NCBI RefSeq assembly: GCF_013385425.1
Contig: NZ_JACAQA010000010.1
Span: 185,804 to 249,803 of the forward strand
Length of the DNA stretch: 64,000 bases
Direction: 5' to 3'
Source: Pseudomonas gingeri
GTDB lineage: Bacteria; Pseudomonadota; Gammaproteobacteria; Pseudomonadales; Pseudomonadaceae
Below are positions 1 to 11,500 of the stretch, in pieces. Within the stretch, counting starts at the first letter, position 1; each line of letters opens with the position of its first letter. A model generated the notes under the pieces. It was not told where the DNA came from and did not search any database. It worked only from the letters and a program-made list of their open reading frames with translations. The translations under genes and the position numbers were made by a program.

Positions 1-69
1 AAAAAGCGCCTTGGCCGCCTCGATCTCGTGCTCAAGCGACAGGCCTGGCAGTGTGACTGTGTCATTCAT
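1..69 (-). CDS. N-terminal 23 codons of an unidentified protein (partial)
   Basis: Reading the minus strand from an ATG at 69-67 gives 23 codons, beginning MNDTVTLPGLSLEH, that run off the left edge of the window. A GAAGGGA Shine-Dalgarno-like sequence lies a few bases upstream of the ATG, which supports this start. Too little is visible to name a family. The gene points away from the giant toxin gene at 265-4926 and is read in the same direction, so it lies downstream of it with about 195 bp between, in which I see no further gene. Confidence 0.5.
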   Translation of the reverse strand, partial: MNDTVTLPGLSLEHEIEAAKALF

Positions 70-264
70 ACAGACTATTCCCTTCAAGCAGATCCGACAG
101 GTCCGGGTTCAAGCGCCATGCCCGGCACCGAACACCGGTACAGGGCCAGTAGACGCCTGACACACCAGGCCCATGCGGTATCCGCGTATCGTGGAAATGT
201 TCCATACCGCTATCCGCCAGCCAAACCAGCGGCGCCACTTGCTCGGAGGGTTCAATGGGTGAAA

Positions 265-3200
265 CTAGTCCACCTCGGGTACCCAGGAAGCTATCTTCAG
301 TCGCATGGAAAAATGCCTGAGATCGCGTAGCGCGTCGGCGGTTGAAGTGCCCAGGGCCAGACGCATAGTCTCGTCGCTGTATTCAGGGGAGATCAGCAGG
401 CCCCACAGTGGCTGCGCCACCGTTCGAGGATGCCGGGACAAGGTCGTGAACAGATCGGGGATGTCCAGCAACAAGGCCACCCGACTGTTGGACAACCTGC
501 CTGAGGCGGGTGTGAACGCGGCCGTGACATAAGACATGGCGAACGAGTCGTTGAGTGTCTGTTCACTCATATACGCGACAAACTCAAGCAGTGTGTCGGC
601 AAAGGCCCGGTCGCCAGGATGCCGACGCCGGTTGAGGGCGCGCTCGACGATATTGCGCAGATTGTGATCGTCGAACGGGCGCATCCACTCCGTATCGACG
701 ATCTCGTGTTCCTGCATCTCGCCCGCACGGGTTTCCAGGTAATCGGAGATAATCCTTAACCGGGCATTTGACAGGCGCGGGTCCCGTATCAAGTACGCCA
801 ACTCTTCCAGCCCGACACTCCAGCCCAGATGAAAGCTGAAGACGTCCGAGCGCAGGACAATATCCGCCCTCGCCGATAAATCGGCAAAGCGCCCCAGCGC
901 CACTCTCAGCGAGGCAACGCTCCTTTGCCCTTCATCGTAGGCCCTCCAGTTGCTCAGCAGCGCCTCCCGGTCAACGAACAGATCGTCCCTGTTGTTACGC
1001 TCGGGGTTCCTCTCGAAAAAAGCCAGGTAGTCATCCAGAAACCTGTCGATTTCGGCCGGATCCGGTTCAAGGCGATTGCCGGCATCATCGAAGCCGATTG
1101 CCCGATAATGATCAGTCAGTTCCTGAACCGTCAGGCCGTACTCCAGCAGGATGTACATGACCTCATTGCTCGGCCAGATATAACGACGGGCGAACCGTTG
1201 CAGCAGCCTGTCCAGCCCTTGGCTCAGTTGCGGCCCGGGAAGCAGGGTATGGTTCAGAAACGCCCGGATATCACGATCACGCTGGAACAACCCCTGCACG
1301 GGATTTCTGAACGGCAGATAAGCCGCGATGATCTGTAGTAATTCAGCAGGCAGGTGCGCCTCTCCCGTGCGGGTCGTCCATAGCAGTTGCCGGTTCTGCC
1401 GGTCGTTTGGCCAATTCGCAATGTTGTTCAGATAACGGATAGCTGGCCTGAAAAGACCGAGCACCGCCAGGTGCTCCTCGATCCTCGACAGGAGATCGAC
1501 CGGCAAGACACCGTTGTTTTCGGCGCGCAGCGTTATCAGTTGGCGTGCGCTGTCTGGCCAGTCGTCGATAAGCTCCGGGTTATTCGCCATGGCCGATGCC
1601 AGCTGTGACTCGTAGGATTGTCCATTGACGATCCGGGTCAGCACCGCGAACGCATGGTTGCCCAGAATGCCCTCCAGCGGGTAGGCCACGTCAAACAATG
1701 CCTGCTGCACGGGGGTGCGTCGCGAGACCACATAGTCAGCCACTTGCGGGTGTTGATCGATATGATCCGCAACCCTGGCCCGCAGGTTCTGCCCTGAGTG
1801 CCCTGAGTGCCCCCTACCCGCCAGGGCACCGGCCAGCGCATTGAAGAAACAATTGCCATCGGCGGGAACGTCCTCCCAGCGCCGGTTTCTCCACATCTGG
1901 TAGTGATTGCTTTCGATCCTGCGCAATACGACATCACTCACGGTTCGCTCGGGGTGGCGAACCGTGGGGTGCGTCACCTGGTGACGTCCCGGGCTATAGC
2001 GCACCGACCAGCCCTGTCCCGCACTGATCTCGTCGAGAATCAGCAAAGCCCTGTGCCGTGGCCAGTCCGCAAGCTCGGTCATCAGCGAGGGGACCAGATC
2101 CATGATAGGGGTGTTCCAGTTTCCGGGCCTGCGTATGGCGTCGGAAATGCGCCCGGCGGTGGTTTGCACGACAGGCACGTTCGGGGTCGGCGTTTCCAGC
2201 CTTGGTCGTGACGGGCCGGGTTGGGGGGTCAGGGGAGAAGCGGCGGGCCGTTTACCGCCCAACTCATAGCCCAAGCGCCCCTCGGGCTGACGCTGGGGCG
2301 CATTGAAGAACGGCCTCTTCGGTACCCGCGCCGTTGCCATGGCCCTGGGCGCGGTGGCCAGCACCTTTCGGCCACCCTCGGTGGCGCGATACACCAGGGC
2401 GAAGACGCCCTTGTCTTGCGGTAAAAGCCCCGTGGCCCTTAGCGTATTGAAGGTGATCAAGGTTCCCCTGGCGGCCCGCAAGCCCACCGCCCCGAGCGTG
2501 CTCACGGTGGGAAGTACTTCAGCCGCGGTCAGCACCAGGTTGAGACGGGTCCGGAGCTCGACCTCCGCGTTGCTCCTGGCGCGATGATCGGCATGCCGGA
2601 TCTGAAAGCGCACGCCCGCCTGCGCCAGTTCCCTGATGAAATGCCCGCGCAATGGCAGGCAGCTCACCAGCGCTCCCGAGCCCGTCAGTCCCAGCAAATG
2701 CTTGATCTCGCTTTTGTTCGCGGTGGCGATGCGCTGGGTGAAGTAACCTTGCCACTCTTCGCTGTTCAGCAGTTCCCGGACACCCGTCTTCAAATCGGCA
2801 AACTCGCAAATATCGTTGCCATCCGGGCTGTCCGGAAAATAAACCCCCACCGTTCCCACGGTTTGTCCCCCTTGGAGGTGATCGGAAAACACCAGCACGC
2901 CATCGATACTGGCGGGGTCAGGTACCCAGTAGCCGGCAGGTGGACGCGCCATGAAGCTGTTACCCAGGAACAGACGACACACCTGCACATCCCGGCCATT
3001 GACCTGCAGGCGCGAGGCCGGCTCGGGTGACAACAGGACTGTCTCCAGCCAGCGTGGAACCTGTTTCTCCGTGAGCGTGATGCCATTGACCTCGGTACAC
3101 ACCTGCGCCCTGAACACCTCGCCATTGTCCTTCAGGGCCGCCTCCAGGCTTTTCAATTTCAGCGTGAGGAGGGTCAGCGCTTGCGTGGCGCTGGCAATGG

Positions 3201-4926
3201 CGCGACTGGTTGGCGTGTCGTCCTGCAAGGTCTTGTGGAGCAGCGCCCGATAGTTTTTATCGACATCGCAGGTTTTCACCAAGGTCTCGATGTAATCGGG
3301 GCCCAGGACGATGTGATAACCATTGGCCGGATTGACCAGTTCATCGCCCTTGCTGTCGCGCAGCTTCGTCGGCATCAGCACCACGATGTCCTTGCTGGCC
3401 TCAGCCTTCCAGGCCGGCAAGTTATTGATCACCAGTTCAGTCAACGACATGGCGTGGGACTGATCACCGAATATCGCGCGGTCGATCACGGTCATCCAAT
3501 GGTGCCACTTGACTTCGGGCACATCGAAACGAATCACCATCTGGTCCGGGTCGGGATCCAGTCCCGGGTAGCTTTTGTGCAGGTACTCCCTGGCCTGCTG
3601 TCGGGCAAACTGATTCAGCGTCGGGATATCCCGGGTCAACTCGCTCAATACCCGTTGCGCGGCAACGATCTTTTTCTCCAGCGCCCGATACTGCTTCTGC
3701 CGTGCTCGCGTGGCGGTTTTATAAAAAGCCGGACGCATGGATTCGAGCACATCCCGGTTATGCGCGGCCACCAGGCCTTCGACGCCCGCCATGGGCATCG
3801 ACGAAGCGTCTTCGAGTTTTTTGGCGAGCGACTCTATCGTCAAGGTTGCGCGACTGGCCTCATGCAGCACATTGACCAGAGTGGCGTACTGCTGATCGAA
3901 CAGGTCGCGGGCGGCCTGTTCAAAAACCTGCTCGAGGGGTTCATCGTCGATCCCCTGGATCGTCCAGGCGGTCCCGGCATGGTGGAGTTGAACCTCTTCT
4001 TTCAATACCTCCGGCGAAGAGAATCTCTGGAAGCCGCCCTCCCGGGAGTAAAGAAAAAGACGCGTCTGCCCCGGCAGCTTCAAGACCATGGCAGCGGGCC
4101 ATTTGCGTACCTTTCCGTCACCCGCCATCAACCTGACAGCATGGGCCTGGGCAACGGGGCTTGTGCCCAGGCGATTGCGCGCTTCTCGGGAAGGGTGGGC
4201 CGCCAGGTCATCCAGGAGGTTATCGTCCCGCTGTTGCTGAGTGCGTTCCGTGGAGGTGAGCTGGCTCTGCGGGGGGCGATCGGTTTTATAGAGTTGCAGC
4301 GCGTATTGGTATTGCCATTGAAACTCATGGGTGAGGAAGGCTTCTGCCGTAAGCCCTTGCGGATTATCAAGCGCCTCGCCCCAACGGCAAGTCCTCCATT
4401 GCCGGTAATCCCCGGTCAATTGCTCGTGCAATGCTCGGTTGCTGCCGGGTTCGGCAATATAGAGCGCGGTCGCCAGCGTACGCAGTATTTCCGCACTCGC
4501 CGGACAACCCAAAAGGCTGTCCGCCTCCTCGATCGCCTCCGGGTGATCGGACAACACCACGGCACCGGAAGAATAGGTCGCCGCCGTATCGGTGATCAGC
4601 CCCTGCTTCATCGCCGCCATGAATGTTTGGGAGGCCATCTGTTTTCGCGTGCCGTCCGCGCCCACGGAAAATGTGTTGATGTACAAGGCATCCGGATCAA
4701 GCACCCGTTGGTGGAGGCCGGGAAAGTCTTCTTCGGTAAATCTCAAGCGGATCTGCGCAATCAAATAATGGCCGAGCACAGTGTCGAAAGTCGGCTGGCT
4801 GGCCAGCAGCGCAGCCACTCTCTGGTCCGACTGATCCAGAAGGTCCAGTTGCGTTATCTGTTGTTCTTCTTGTGAGCCGACCAAAGGTGATGTCGCATTT
4901 GCAGCAGGCGTGGCTTCAGTGTTCAT
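265..4926 (-). CDS. Giant dermonecrotic-toxin-domain (DUF6543-like) protein with permuted OTU-type cysteine protease domain
   Basis: 1553 aa. The start is the ATG at 4926 (MNTEATPA), preceded by GAAGGGA; in-frame ATGs further upstream lack this signal. The N-terminal two thirds resemble the large Pseudomonas 'dermonecrotic toxin domain' proteins, with a typical segment near residues 440-470 (YLHKSYPGLDPDPDQ). A Pro-rich linker precedes residues ~935-1070. That segment holds N-H-Y (His1008) and then D-G-N-C-F-F (Asp1023, Cys1026), the catalytic signature of OTU cysteine proteases but in permuted order, with His before Cys. Residues 1192-1212 (LPAELLQIIAAYLP) look like an F-box. The C-terminal ~350 residues are helical and homologous to the same region of the divergent 2212-aa protein. 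No signal peptide or secretion gene is visible. Function is inferred: an effector that might act on host ubiquitin. The N-terminal family is fairly sure, the OTU call moderately so. Confidence 0.75.
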   Translation of the reverse strand: MNTEATPAANATSPLVGSQEEQQITQLDLLDQSDQRVAALLASQPTFDTVLGHYLIAQIRLRFTEEDFPGLHQRVLDPDALYINTFSVGADGTRKQMASQTFMAAMKQGLITDTAATYSSGAVVLSDHPEAIEEADSLLGCPASAEILRTLATALYIAEPGSNRALHEQLTGDYRQWRTCRWGEALDNPQGLTAEAFLTHEFQWQYQYALQLYKTDRPPQSQLTSTERTQQQRDDNLLDDLAAHPSREARNRLGTSPVAQAHAVRLMAGDGKVRKWPAAMVLKLPGQTRLFLYSREGGFQRFSSPEVLKEEVQLHHAGTAWTIQGIDDEPLEQVFEQAARDLFDQQYATLVNVLHEASRATLTIESLAKKLEDASSMPMAGVEGLVAAHNRDVLESMRPAFYKTATRARQKQYRALEKKIVAAQRVLSELTRDIPTLNQFARQQAREYLHKSYPGLDPDPDQMVIRFDVPEVKWHHWMTVIDRAIFGDQSHAMSLTELVINNLPAWKAEASKDIVVLMPTKLRDSKGDELVNPANGYHIVLGPDYIETLVKTCDVDKNYRALLHKTLQDDTPTSRAIASATQALTLLTLKLKSLEAALKDNGEVFRAQVCTEVNGITLTEKQVPRWLETVLLSPEPASRLQVNGRDVQVCRLFLGNSFMARPPAGYWVPDPASIDGVLVFSDHLQGGQTVGTVGVYFPDSPDGNDICEFADLKTGVRELLNSEEWQGYFTQRIATANKSEIKHLLGLTGSGALVSCLPLRGHFIRELAQAGVRFQIRHADHRARSNAEVELRTRLNLVLTAAEVLPTVSTLGAVGLRAARGTLITFNTLRATGLLPQDKGVFALVYRATEGGRKVLATAPRAMATARVPKRPFFNAPQRQPEGRLGYELGGKRPAASPLTPQPGPSRPRLETPTPNVPVVQTTAGRISDAIRRPGNWNTPIMDLVPSLMTELADWPRHRALLILDEISAGQGWSVRYSPGRHQVTHPTVRHPERTVSDVVLRRIESNHYQMWRNRRWEDVPADGNCFFNALAGALAGRGHSGHSGQNLRARVADHIDQHPQVADYVVSRRTPVQQALFDVAYPLEGILGNHAFAVLTRIVNGQSYESQLASAMANNPELIDDWPDSARQLITLRAENNGVLPVDLLSRIEEHLAVLGLFRPAIRYLNNIANWPNDRQNRQLLWTTRTGEAHLPAELLQIIAAYLPFRNPVQGLFQRDRDIRAFLNHTLLPGPQLSQGLDRLLQRFARRYIWPSNEVMYILLEYGLTVQELTDHYRAIGFDDAGNRLEPDPAEIDRFLDDYLAFFERNPERNNRDDLFVDREALLSNWRAYDEGQRSVASLRVALGRFADLSARADIVLRSDVFSFHLGWSVGLEELAYLIRDPRLSNARLRIISDYLETRAGEMQEHEIVDTEWMRPFDDHNLRNIVERALNRRRHPGDRAFADTLLEFVAYMSEQTLNDSFAMSYVTAAFTPASGRLSNSRVALLLDIPDLFTTLSRHPRTVAQPLWGLLISPEYSDETMRLALGTSTADALRDLRHFSMRLKIASWVPEVD

Positions 4927-5124
4927 GATGGATTCCCTTCGGGAGCAGAAAAGTGCCGGTACAAACGCAAACCGGCACGGCTTTGCAGCCAGTACACAGG
5001 GGAAACTCGTCTGAAGGCGGTAGCCCGATAGGACCGCGCCTGGCCTGGCGCCTTGCATGCCCGGCTATCGCGAGACCCGCTCCCCGGGCATACAGCACCG
5101 TGGCACTGGCATACACTGGCGCCC

Positions 5125-5430
5125 ATGACCACTATCCCCCTGACCGACCTCACCACACCGGCAATCAGTTGCTCTTCCTGCGCGGCCTGCTGCTGCCGGC
5201 TGGAGGTGCTGCTGATCACCGATACCGGTGTGCCCGAGCGCTATATCGATATCGACGATTGGGGCGGCGAAGTGATGTTGCGCCTGGACGACGGCTGGTG
5301 CGCGGCGCTGGATCGCGACACCATGCGCTGCACCATCTACGCGAAACGCCCGTTGATCTGCCGGGAGTTCGAAACCGGCTCGGAGGAGTGCATGGAGGAA
5401 CGCCAAGGAATCACCACGGCCTATCGCTGA
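5125..5430 (+). CDS. YkgJ-family cysteine cluster protein
   Basis: 101 aa, taken from the ATG at 5125 (MTTIPLTDL). The N-terminal half carries the dense cluster C-S-S-C-A-A-C-C-C, and further cysteines follow (DGWCAALD, MRCTIY, LICREFE, EECME). This is the usual pattern of the YkgJ/UPF0153 family, presumed to chelate zinc or an iron-sulfur cluster; its biochemical role is unknown. Length is normal for the family. It lies between two divergent giant toxin genes, about 200 bp downstream of the start of one and 147 bp upstream of the start of the other, in the orientation of the latter. Nothing indicates that it serves the toxins. Such genes occur as singletons across Pseudomonas. Confidence 0.85.
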   Translation: MTTIPLTDLTTPAISCSSCAACCCRLEVLLITDTGVPERYIDIDDWGGEVMLRLDDGWCAALDRDTMRCTIYAKRPLICREFETGSEECMEERQGITTAYR

Positions 5431-5535
5431 ATCGAAGGACCGAATCAGGGCGATTTCATCCCTGAGTCAAAGACACGTCTCATATATCCAGTGAACCCGC
5501 TCAATCCACACTTGGGACCACACGTCACAAGCAGC

Positions 5536-5554
5536 GGGCAACTCAATGTTGCCC
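5536..5554 (+). promoter_or_regulatory. Perfect 7-bp hairpin just upstream of the 2212-aa toxin gene
   Basis: GGGCAAC (5536-5542), loop TCAAT, GTTGCCC (5548-5554). It ends 23 bases before the ATG at 5578 and would sit in the mRNA leader close to the ribosome-binding region. No T-tract follows, so it is not an obvious terminator. A role in translation control or RNA stability is only a guess. Confidence 0.3.
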
Positions 5555-5577
5555 CCGGACCCTGAGATCACTGGCTC

Positions 5578-8500
5578 ATGAAAACCCTCGACCCTCCCCG
5601 TATTTCGCCCCCCGGCGCCGCCGATAGCCCTCCGGCGCCGATCGACACCGCGCAGCTCCAGTCGCAGTTGCTGCTGTCGCTCAATAGCGCCAATGCGCAA
5701 GTGGCCGCCCTGCTCGATGAGCTGCCGCGCCCGGCCATGCCCGAAGTGAATCCGACGACTGACAAGACCGAGCAGATACGCCAACTCCAGCAGGCTTATC
5801 TGGCGCAGTTGCAACGGTTCTGGACACAACCCAATAGCGCCACCGACGGTTTGCCCGCCGATCAATGGCTCGCACTGACCCTGGAGACGCAACTGCGGAC
5901 CGAGGCGCAACTGCGCGGCGTCGATGGGACGCTGGACGCCGATGACCGGCAACTGATCGACCAGGTACTGGACCTGCCCACACGGGAACAACGGGAAAGT
6001 GCACTGCCTGTCCTGCCCGTCGTCTATCGACCCGGGGTCTACTGCATCGCCTTCCTGGAAGAAAATACCTCGGCCCCGACCCCATGGCCTGGCGCATTCG
6101 TAATCACCAGCCGAGACGGTGCGGTGCTGCAGGGCAGCGATCCCGACCCGAAGCAGTTCAAGGGCAAGAAAGCGGTCGAGATCCACAGTGATCTCGGGCC
6201 GGTCGTGCTCTACACCCTGGAATATGGCCTCGAAACCTTTGCCTCCCTCAGGATCCTGCACACGACACTGCTGGTGCGAACCGGGCAAAAAATCGCTGAC
6301 CGTTTCAGCGCCAGCGATGACAAGCACGAAAACCTGTTCGCCTGGCAGGTCCGGTCACTGCGCAATGCCCAGCAACGGCAGGTGAACGATGTGTTTGCCG
6401 CCTCCCCGGCGGACGCGTCGCAGGCCATGCTGGAACGCCTCGAAGCCGCCGCGGACCTACGTGACGTCCTGGATATCGGCACGCGAGTGAATCGACGTGC
6501 GCAAGCCTTGCAATACAGCATCTGGCGGCAAGTCTTCAAGGCGGCCGACAGGCAAGACTGGCAACGCTACAGCACCGCCGCCGGCCGAGTGCAGGCCGGC
6601 CGCCTGGCGCTGGCCCTGGCCTTGATCAATGTACTGCCGCCAACCTCGCCCAACGACAGCTACGACGGGCCGATCATCCCGGATCAAGCGGCACTGGAGG
6701 CCATCGTCCAGGCCCTGAGCGAGCAGCCGTCGGCCTCGGCCTCGGCCACCGCGCAGCGGGCGCAGGCGATACGCGATACCTGGCAATACGCCAATGCCGC
6801 GTGCCTGCAACTGGCGCTCCTGGACGCCACGCTCCGCGGCCGAATCGCTAGGCGCCAGCGACAGTGGGTCCAGGTGGTGCTCGACTATCCGACCCCGGCC
6901 ACTCGCCCCACGATCGGTACACACGTCATCAGCGCCAATGCGCTGGGTTTGTGGGTACATCACAAGAATGCCCAGAGCACGCTCCATATCATTGGCGGCG
7001 GCGTACTCGCGATCACCAGCGCGGACCCGGACGACCCGAGTGTGGTGCTGCATACCCCGGATTCAGCCGATGACAACGACCTCAAGGTACTGAGCCAACG
7101 CGGTGACCTGGACCGGTATTTCCAGGAACCGCCATGGCGGGACTACGTTGCCGCGCGACTGAGAAAATCCAGTACGCCAACCCTGCAGTCGCCGCCCCCG
7201 GCAAACGCCGCTCACGTCCAACTGATCCCGATGCCGGGCAACGTGCATCAGTGCCTCTACGAAATACAGCGTGACGCGCTGATCGAGCAGGCCCGCCACC
7301 GTCTCCCCGACGGGACCGCGAGTAACCGGCAAGCACTCATCGATCAGTGGGCGTTTGGCAATGTCGTCGCTCAGAAGAACGCCGGCTTGATCAGCACCTT
7401 CCTGCCCGCAAAGGCTTGGCTGCCACGAATAAGGGCGACCGGACAAACAGACATTGCAGTGCAGCCGGGCAGCCGGGCAACAGATCGCCAGGGCACAACC
7501 AGTACCGACACCCTGCCACCTGCGAGCACGGACATTGCGACCCCGGTCAGCCGGACGGGTGCCGACGGCAAGACCTTGCTGACTGCCGGCCCGGTCCTGC
7601 AAGCGATGCCCCAGCCACGCCAAACCCTCGGCACCGTGCGGCTGAGGTTGCGAGGCGGTGCGCCGACGGGGCCATCCCTCGGCGGGCGATTGCCTCCTGC
7701 CGTATCAGCGCGACTTTCAACCCTGGCCGGCCTGATTCGCCTGGGGTCCTGGAACTCACAGGTCATGGACATCATTGCGCCCCTCATGCCCAGCCTGGCG
7801 GAGTGGCCGCAAGACAGCAACCTGGTGATTATCGACGCCCGCGATCCGGGATTTGGCTGGTCAGTACGCTACCGGCAGGGACTGCGCGAAGACACCTATG
7901 GATACCGGGTGAACCCGGAGTTGTTCGGTGCCCTCCATGATGTGGTGCTGTACCGATACAGTCCGAATCATTATCGCGTCTGGCTCGACGGCAACCCGGT
8001 GGACGTCCCCGCCGGAGAGGACAGCTTCTTTCATGCCGTGGCCCTGTCACTGAACCAGGACCATGAGCCCGACACATTCACGGTCGAGAGACTGCGCAAT
8101 GCCGCCGCCGATCATATCGAACACAATCCGGATATCGCGCCCTTCGTGACCGCCGAGCATTTGCCTCTCTATGCCCAGGCACTGGAGCATTGCCTGGAAC
8201 TGAATATCTGGCTGGGCGATAGCAGCTATCGAGAGTTGACCGCCATCCTCAAGGGGGCCGCCAATCCATACGGTCTCTTTCAGCCGGCCATCCGCTACCT
8301 GGAGACGACTTTGCCGGCCCGCTCACAAAGGATCCGCGCCGCCGTCGATGATGCGTTCAACTCCGTTCGCGAGCGCCATGACCTGCGCCCGCTACCCGCC
8401 GAAATACGTCAGATCGTTGATCGCTACATTGACAGCGACCCTCGTCCGGAACTGTCCTTGTGGGTCGACGAGCCGAGGCGCAGGCGGTTGCTGGAAACAC

Positions 8501-11500
8501 TGTTGAACGGCCCCTCACAAGCGGCAGACATCGACTTCCTGACTCACCACACCTTCATTTTCAATGACAGCGTCCGGCATATTCTGCTGGAGTATGGGGT
8601 GACGGCCACCCAGCTACGCCTGTATGCCGCCCAGCACTTGGGCAATCAGATCAGCGCACGACGTGACCTGATCAGGGCCGTGCTCGGTCGTGTCCCGGCG
8701 CTGCTTGAGCGGGTCGATATCATTTTCAGTTCAGCGAACCTGACCCCGCCCCTGGAAGAGGGGCTCAACACCAATCAAATCGCCCATTTGCTCCACGATC
8801 CGCAAATCTCAACGGACAGGCTACGATTGATCGCCCGCTGCGCGGATGCCGGCATCATCCGTATCAACCTGCTGGAGAACGCCGACGGGATAAAGTCGTT
8901 GACCGACGACGTGTTGAGCCGGCTCCTCGGACATCAGCAGGAACTGCTGGCGGTGGCCCGGCAAATGGGCTTCCAGGAAATCGCGCCGCTGCTTTTGCCC
9001 TTCAAGACCAATGCTACTGCATGGAGCCGACATTGCTTCCGATCGGCCTATCTCGCCAATGCCAGGCTCCAGCTTCTGCTCGATACACCCGAGTTGTTTA
9101 CCTTGCTCAGGAAGAAGTCGGGCCGGGTCGTCGACAAGATGTGGACCCAACTGACCAGCAACACCCATGACAATGCCAGGATTCGATATGCACTGGCCAA
9201 CCCGTTCCACACGCTCAGCAGCCTGGCCCAACTGAACAGAGTTCTGAACGCAGCTCTTCCGAACACAGGAGAAGCCGGACCTTCGACGCAGTCGCAGCCG
9301 GCCTGGCTGAGGGGATATGAGATGCGCAGCCGATCGGCGCTGGATCCGACCGGACCGGATGCGCGAGGCCTGTATCTCACGCCGGACGGCAGGACGTACA
9401 TCCTCTACGAGGGCCTGCGCTACGAAGTCCGGGCCTTCCGCGACAGGTTCCGGATCATCCATGCCACCGAAGGTTTCAGGCGCTCGACCTATGAGGTGCA
9501 ACGCCGTACCGACGGCTCGTGGCAGATCATGGACACTCCCGGTCTGGGCGGCGATGTACGCAGGCCCTATCCCGCCATAAGCGAGCAATCGCGGATGCAA
9601 CGCAACGCGTTCGCCGAGCTGGGCCAGGCCGCACAACAGGAATGGCAAAGGCTCGGAGCCGACTCGGCAGTGTCCGGCCGGGTCCCCGACCTGAACGCCA
9701 TCGAATCCAGAGCCGCTGGCGACACGCTGGAGCTGATCGGCCCGGCTGGTGCACCACGCCAGCACCTGGAACTGGAGAAAGACAGCGCACTGGCCAGGCT
9801 CTCGGCACGTATCCGCGACACCGTCGATACGCTCCACCACGACTTCGAGTTCCAGGACGGTCAGATGCTGCCGCGCCCTGGCGTCACCCATCACGAGGTG
9901 GTCCATGGCCTGGCGCAACTCGATGGCCTGAACAGCCTGAATACCGGCTTCGCCCTGTTGCTGCTCAATAGCGGCAGGCGCCATGTCTTGTCGACGGAAC
10001 TGGCCAGCGCGGTCCAGGTGCAGTTCTACACGCAACTGGCCCAGGTGGTGGCCGGCGTAGCCTGCGATGGAAAAATACTCGCCCAGGCGATTTACCTCGG
10101 CCTGAAGGAGGCCGGGCACCTGGGTACAGAAAGCATCAGCCTGCTGGACAAGGCCGGCCGAGTTATCAGTCTGGGCGGCAAGACACTGACCCTGGGTGGA
10201 CTGTTGGCCGCCGGCAATGCCTTGCTGCTCCTCGCGAGCCTGGGGGTGGACAGCTATCTGCTGGCCCATGCCGAGAGCGCCGAGGAAAAAGCCACCTACG
10301 GCACCAACGTCGGGCTCGACACCCTCGCGCTGGGCACGGTACTGGCCGGGTTTGCCGAGGGCGCCGAATTTCTCGGGCCACTGTCGATACCCTTGGCCGG
10401 CCTGGGCCTGGGTGCCAGCAGCCTGGTGTCGGTGTTCTTTGCCAAGGCCCATAAGGTCCTGGCCACGGGTGAGCAATTCATCCGGGAGATCCAGGCCTAT
10501 CGCAGCGGCTATATCGAGGATCCTGAAAGCCATGCGCTGCGGATGGCCGGTCCCGTGGTGGTGACCCATCTGGATCAGCGCAACGGCCAGGTCTACCTGG
10601 GCAGCCCGAAGATCTACGCCGTCGACAATTCGCATTCGGGCGATCCACGGGTGATCCTGGACGAACAGCAGGCGATCGATGTCGGCCAGGTCTTGGAGCT
10701 TCCCGGGCAGAGGCCGTTACCCGTTTCGGAAAGCCTCCGTACCCTGCATCTGCCGGGTACGCCCGAGCACACCTATCTGCCGCAATACGGCTGGCTAGTG
10801 GGCGCCACCCAGCGCAATGACGCGGAACTGCAGCTGTTCAAGGCGCTCGAGCAAAAGACCCAAGGCAAATTCATCGAAACCGAATGGGTCGCGGCCTTCC
10901 AGAAGGTCGTGGAAAAGCTCGAGCCCCGCTACCACGCCACGCGTATCCGGGTCAGCCTGGGACAGGTCGCGCCGCCGTTGGTCATGGACGATCTGGCGGA
11001 AGGCGGTCGGTACCTGCGCTACGACATCGAAGGCCAGGGTAGCCAATATGACCTCTACCTGAGTGACGGCGCGACGATCAATCTGTCCAGCTGTGCCACG
11101 TCACGGCCCTCCACCTGGGTGCTGCACACCGATCACCTGAGCCGCCCTGACGACATCCGGCTTGAGCCCGGCCGGCTGACGGTGGGTGGCGTCGTGGTGC
11201 AGGTTCAGGACAAGGAGGTCCTGTACGCGGTCAACAAGCTTGATGAGGCATTCCGGCTGGATCTTGCCGGCGGGCGCTGCACGCTGGCGACACTGAGTGC
11301 CCGGGACCACGAGAATATCGATACGCTGGTGCAACGCCTGCAAGCACTGCAAGGCCGCCAGCAACTGGGCGCGCCAGTGCCTATCGAAGACCTGTCGGTG
11401 CCCGAGTGTCCGGGTCGGGGGATTTATTATCGGCCCACCGATGGCAGCTTCGCGGCCATTCCCGTGGACGGGGAGGATCACGGCGACGAGCTGTACCAGA

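Noticed and set aside
3181..4875. 564-aa open frame antisense to the 1553-aa toxin gene
   Set aside because: No ribosome-binding site or recognisable domain; long antisense frames are expected opposite GC-rich genes with this codon bias.
8821..10635. 604-aa open frame antisense to the 2212-aa toxin gene
   Set aside because: Composition (His, Gln, Gly, Arg-rich) is typical of a shadow frame; the sense strand has clear domains.
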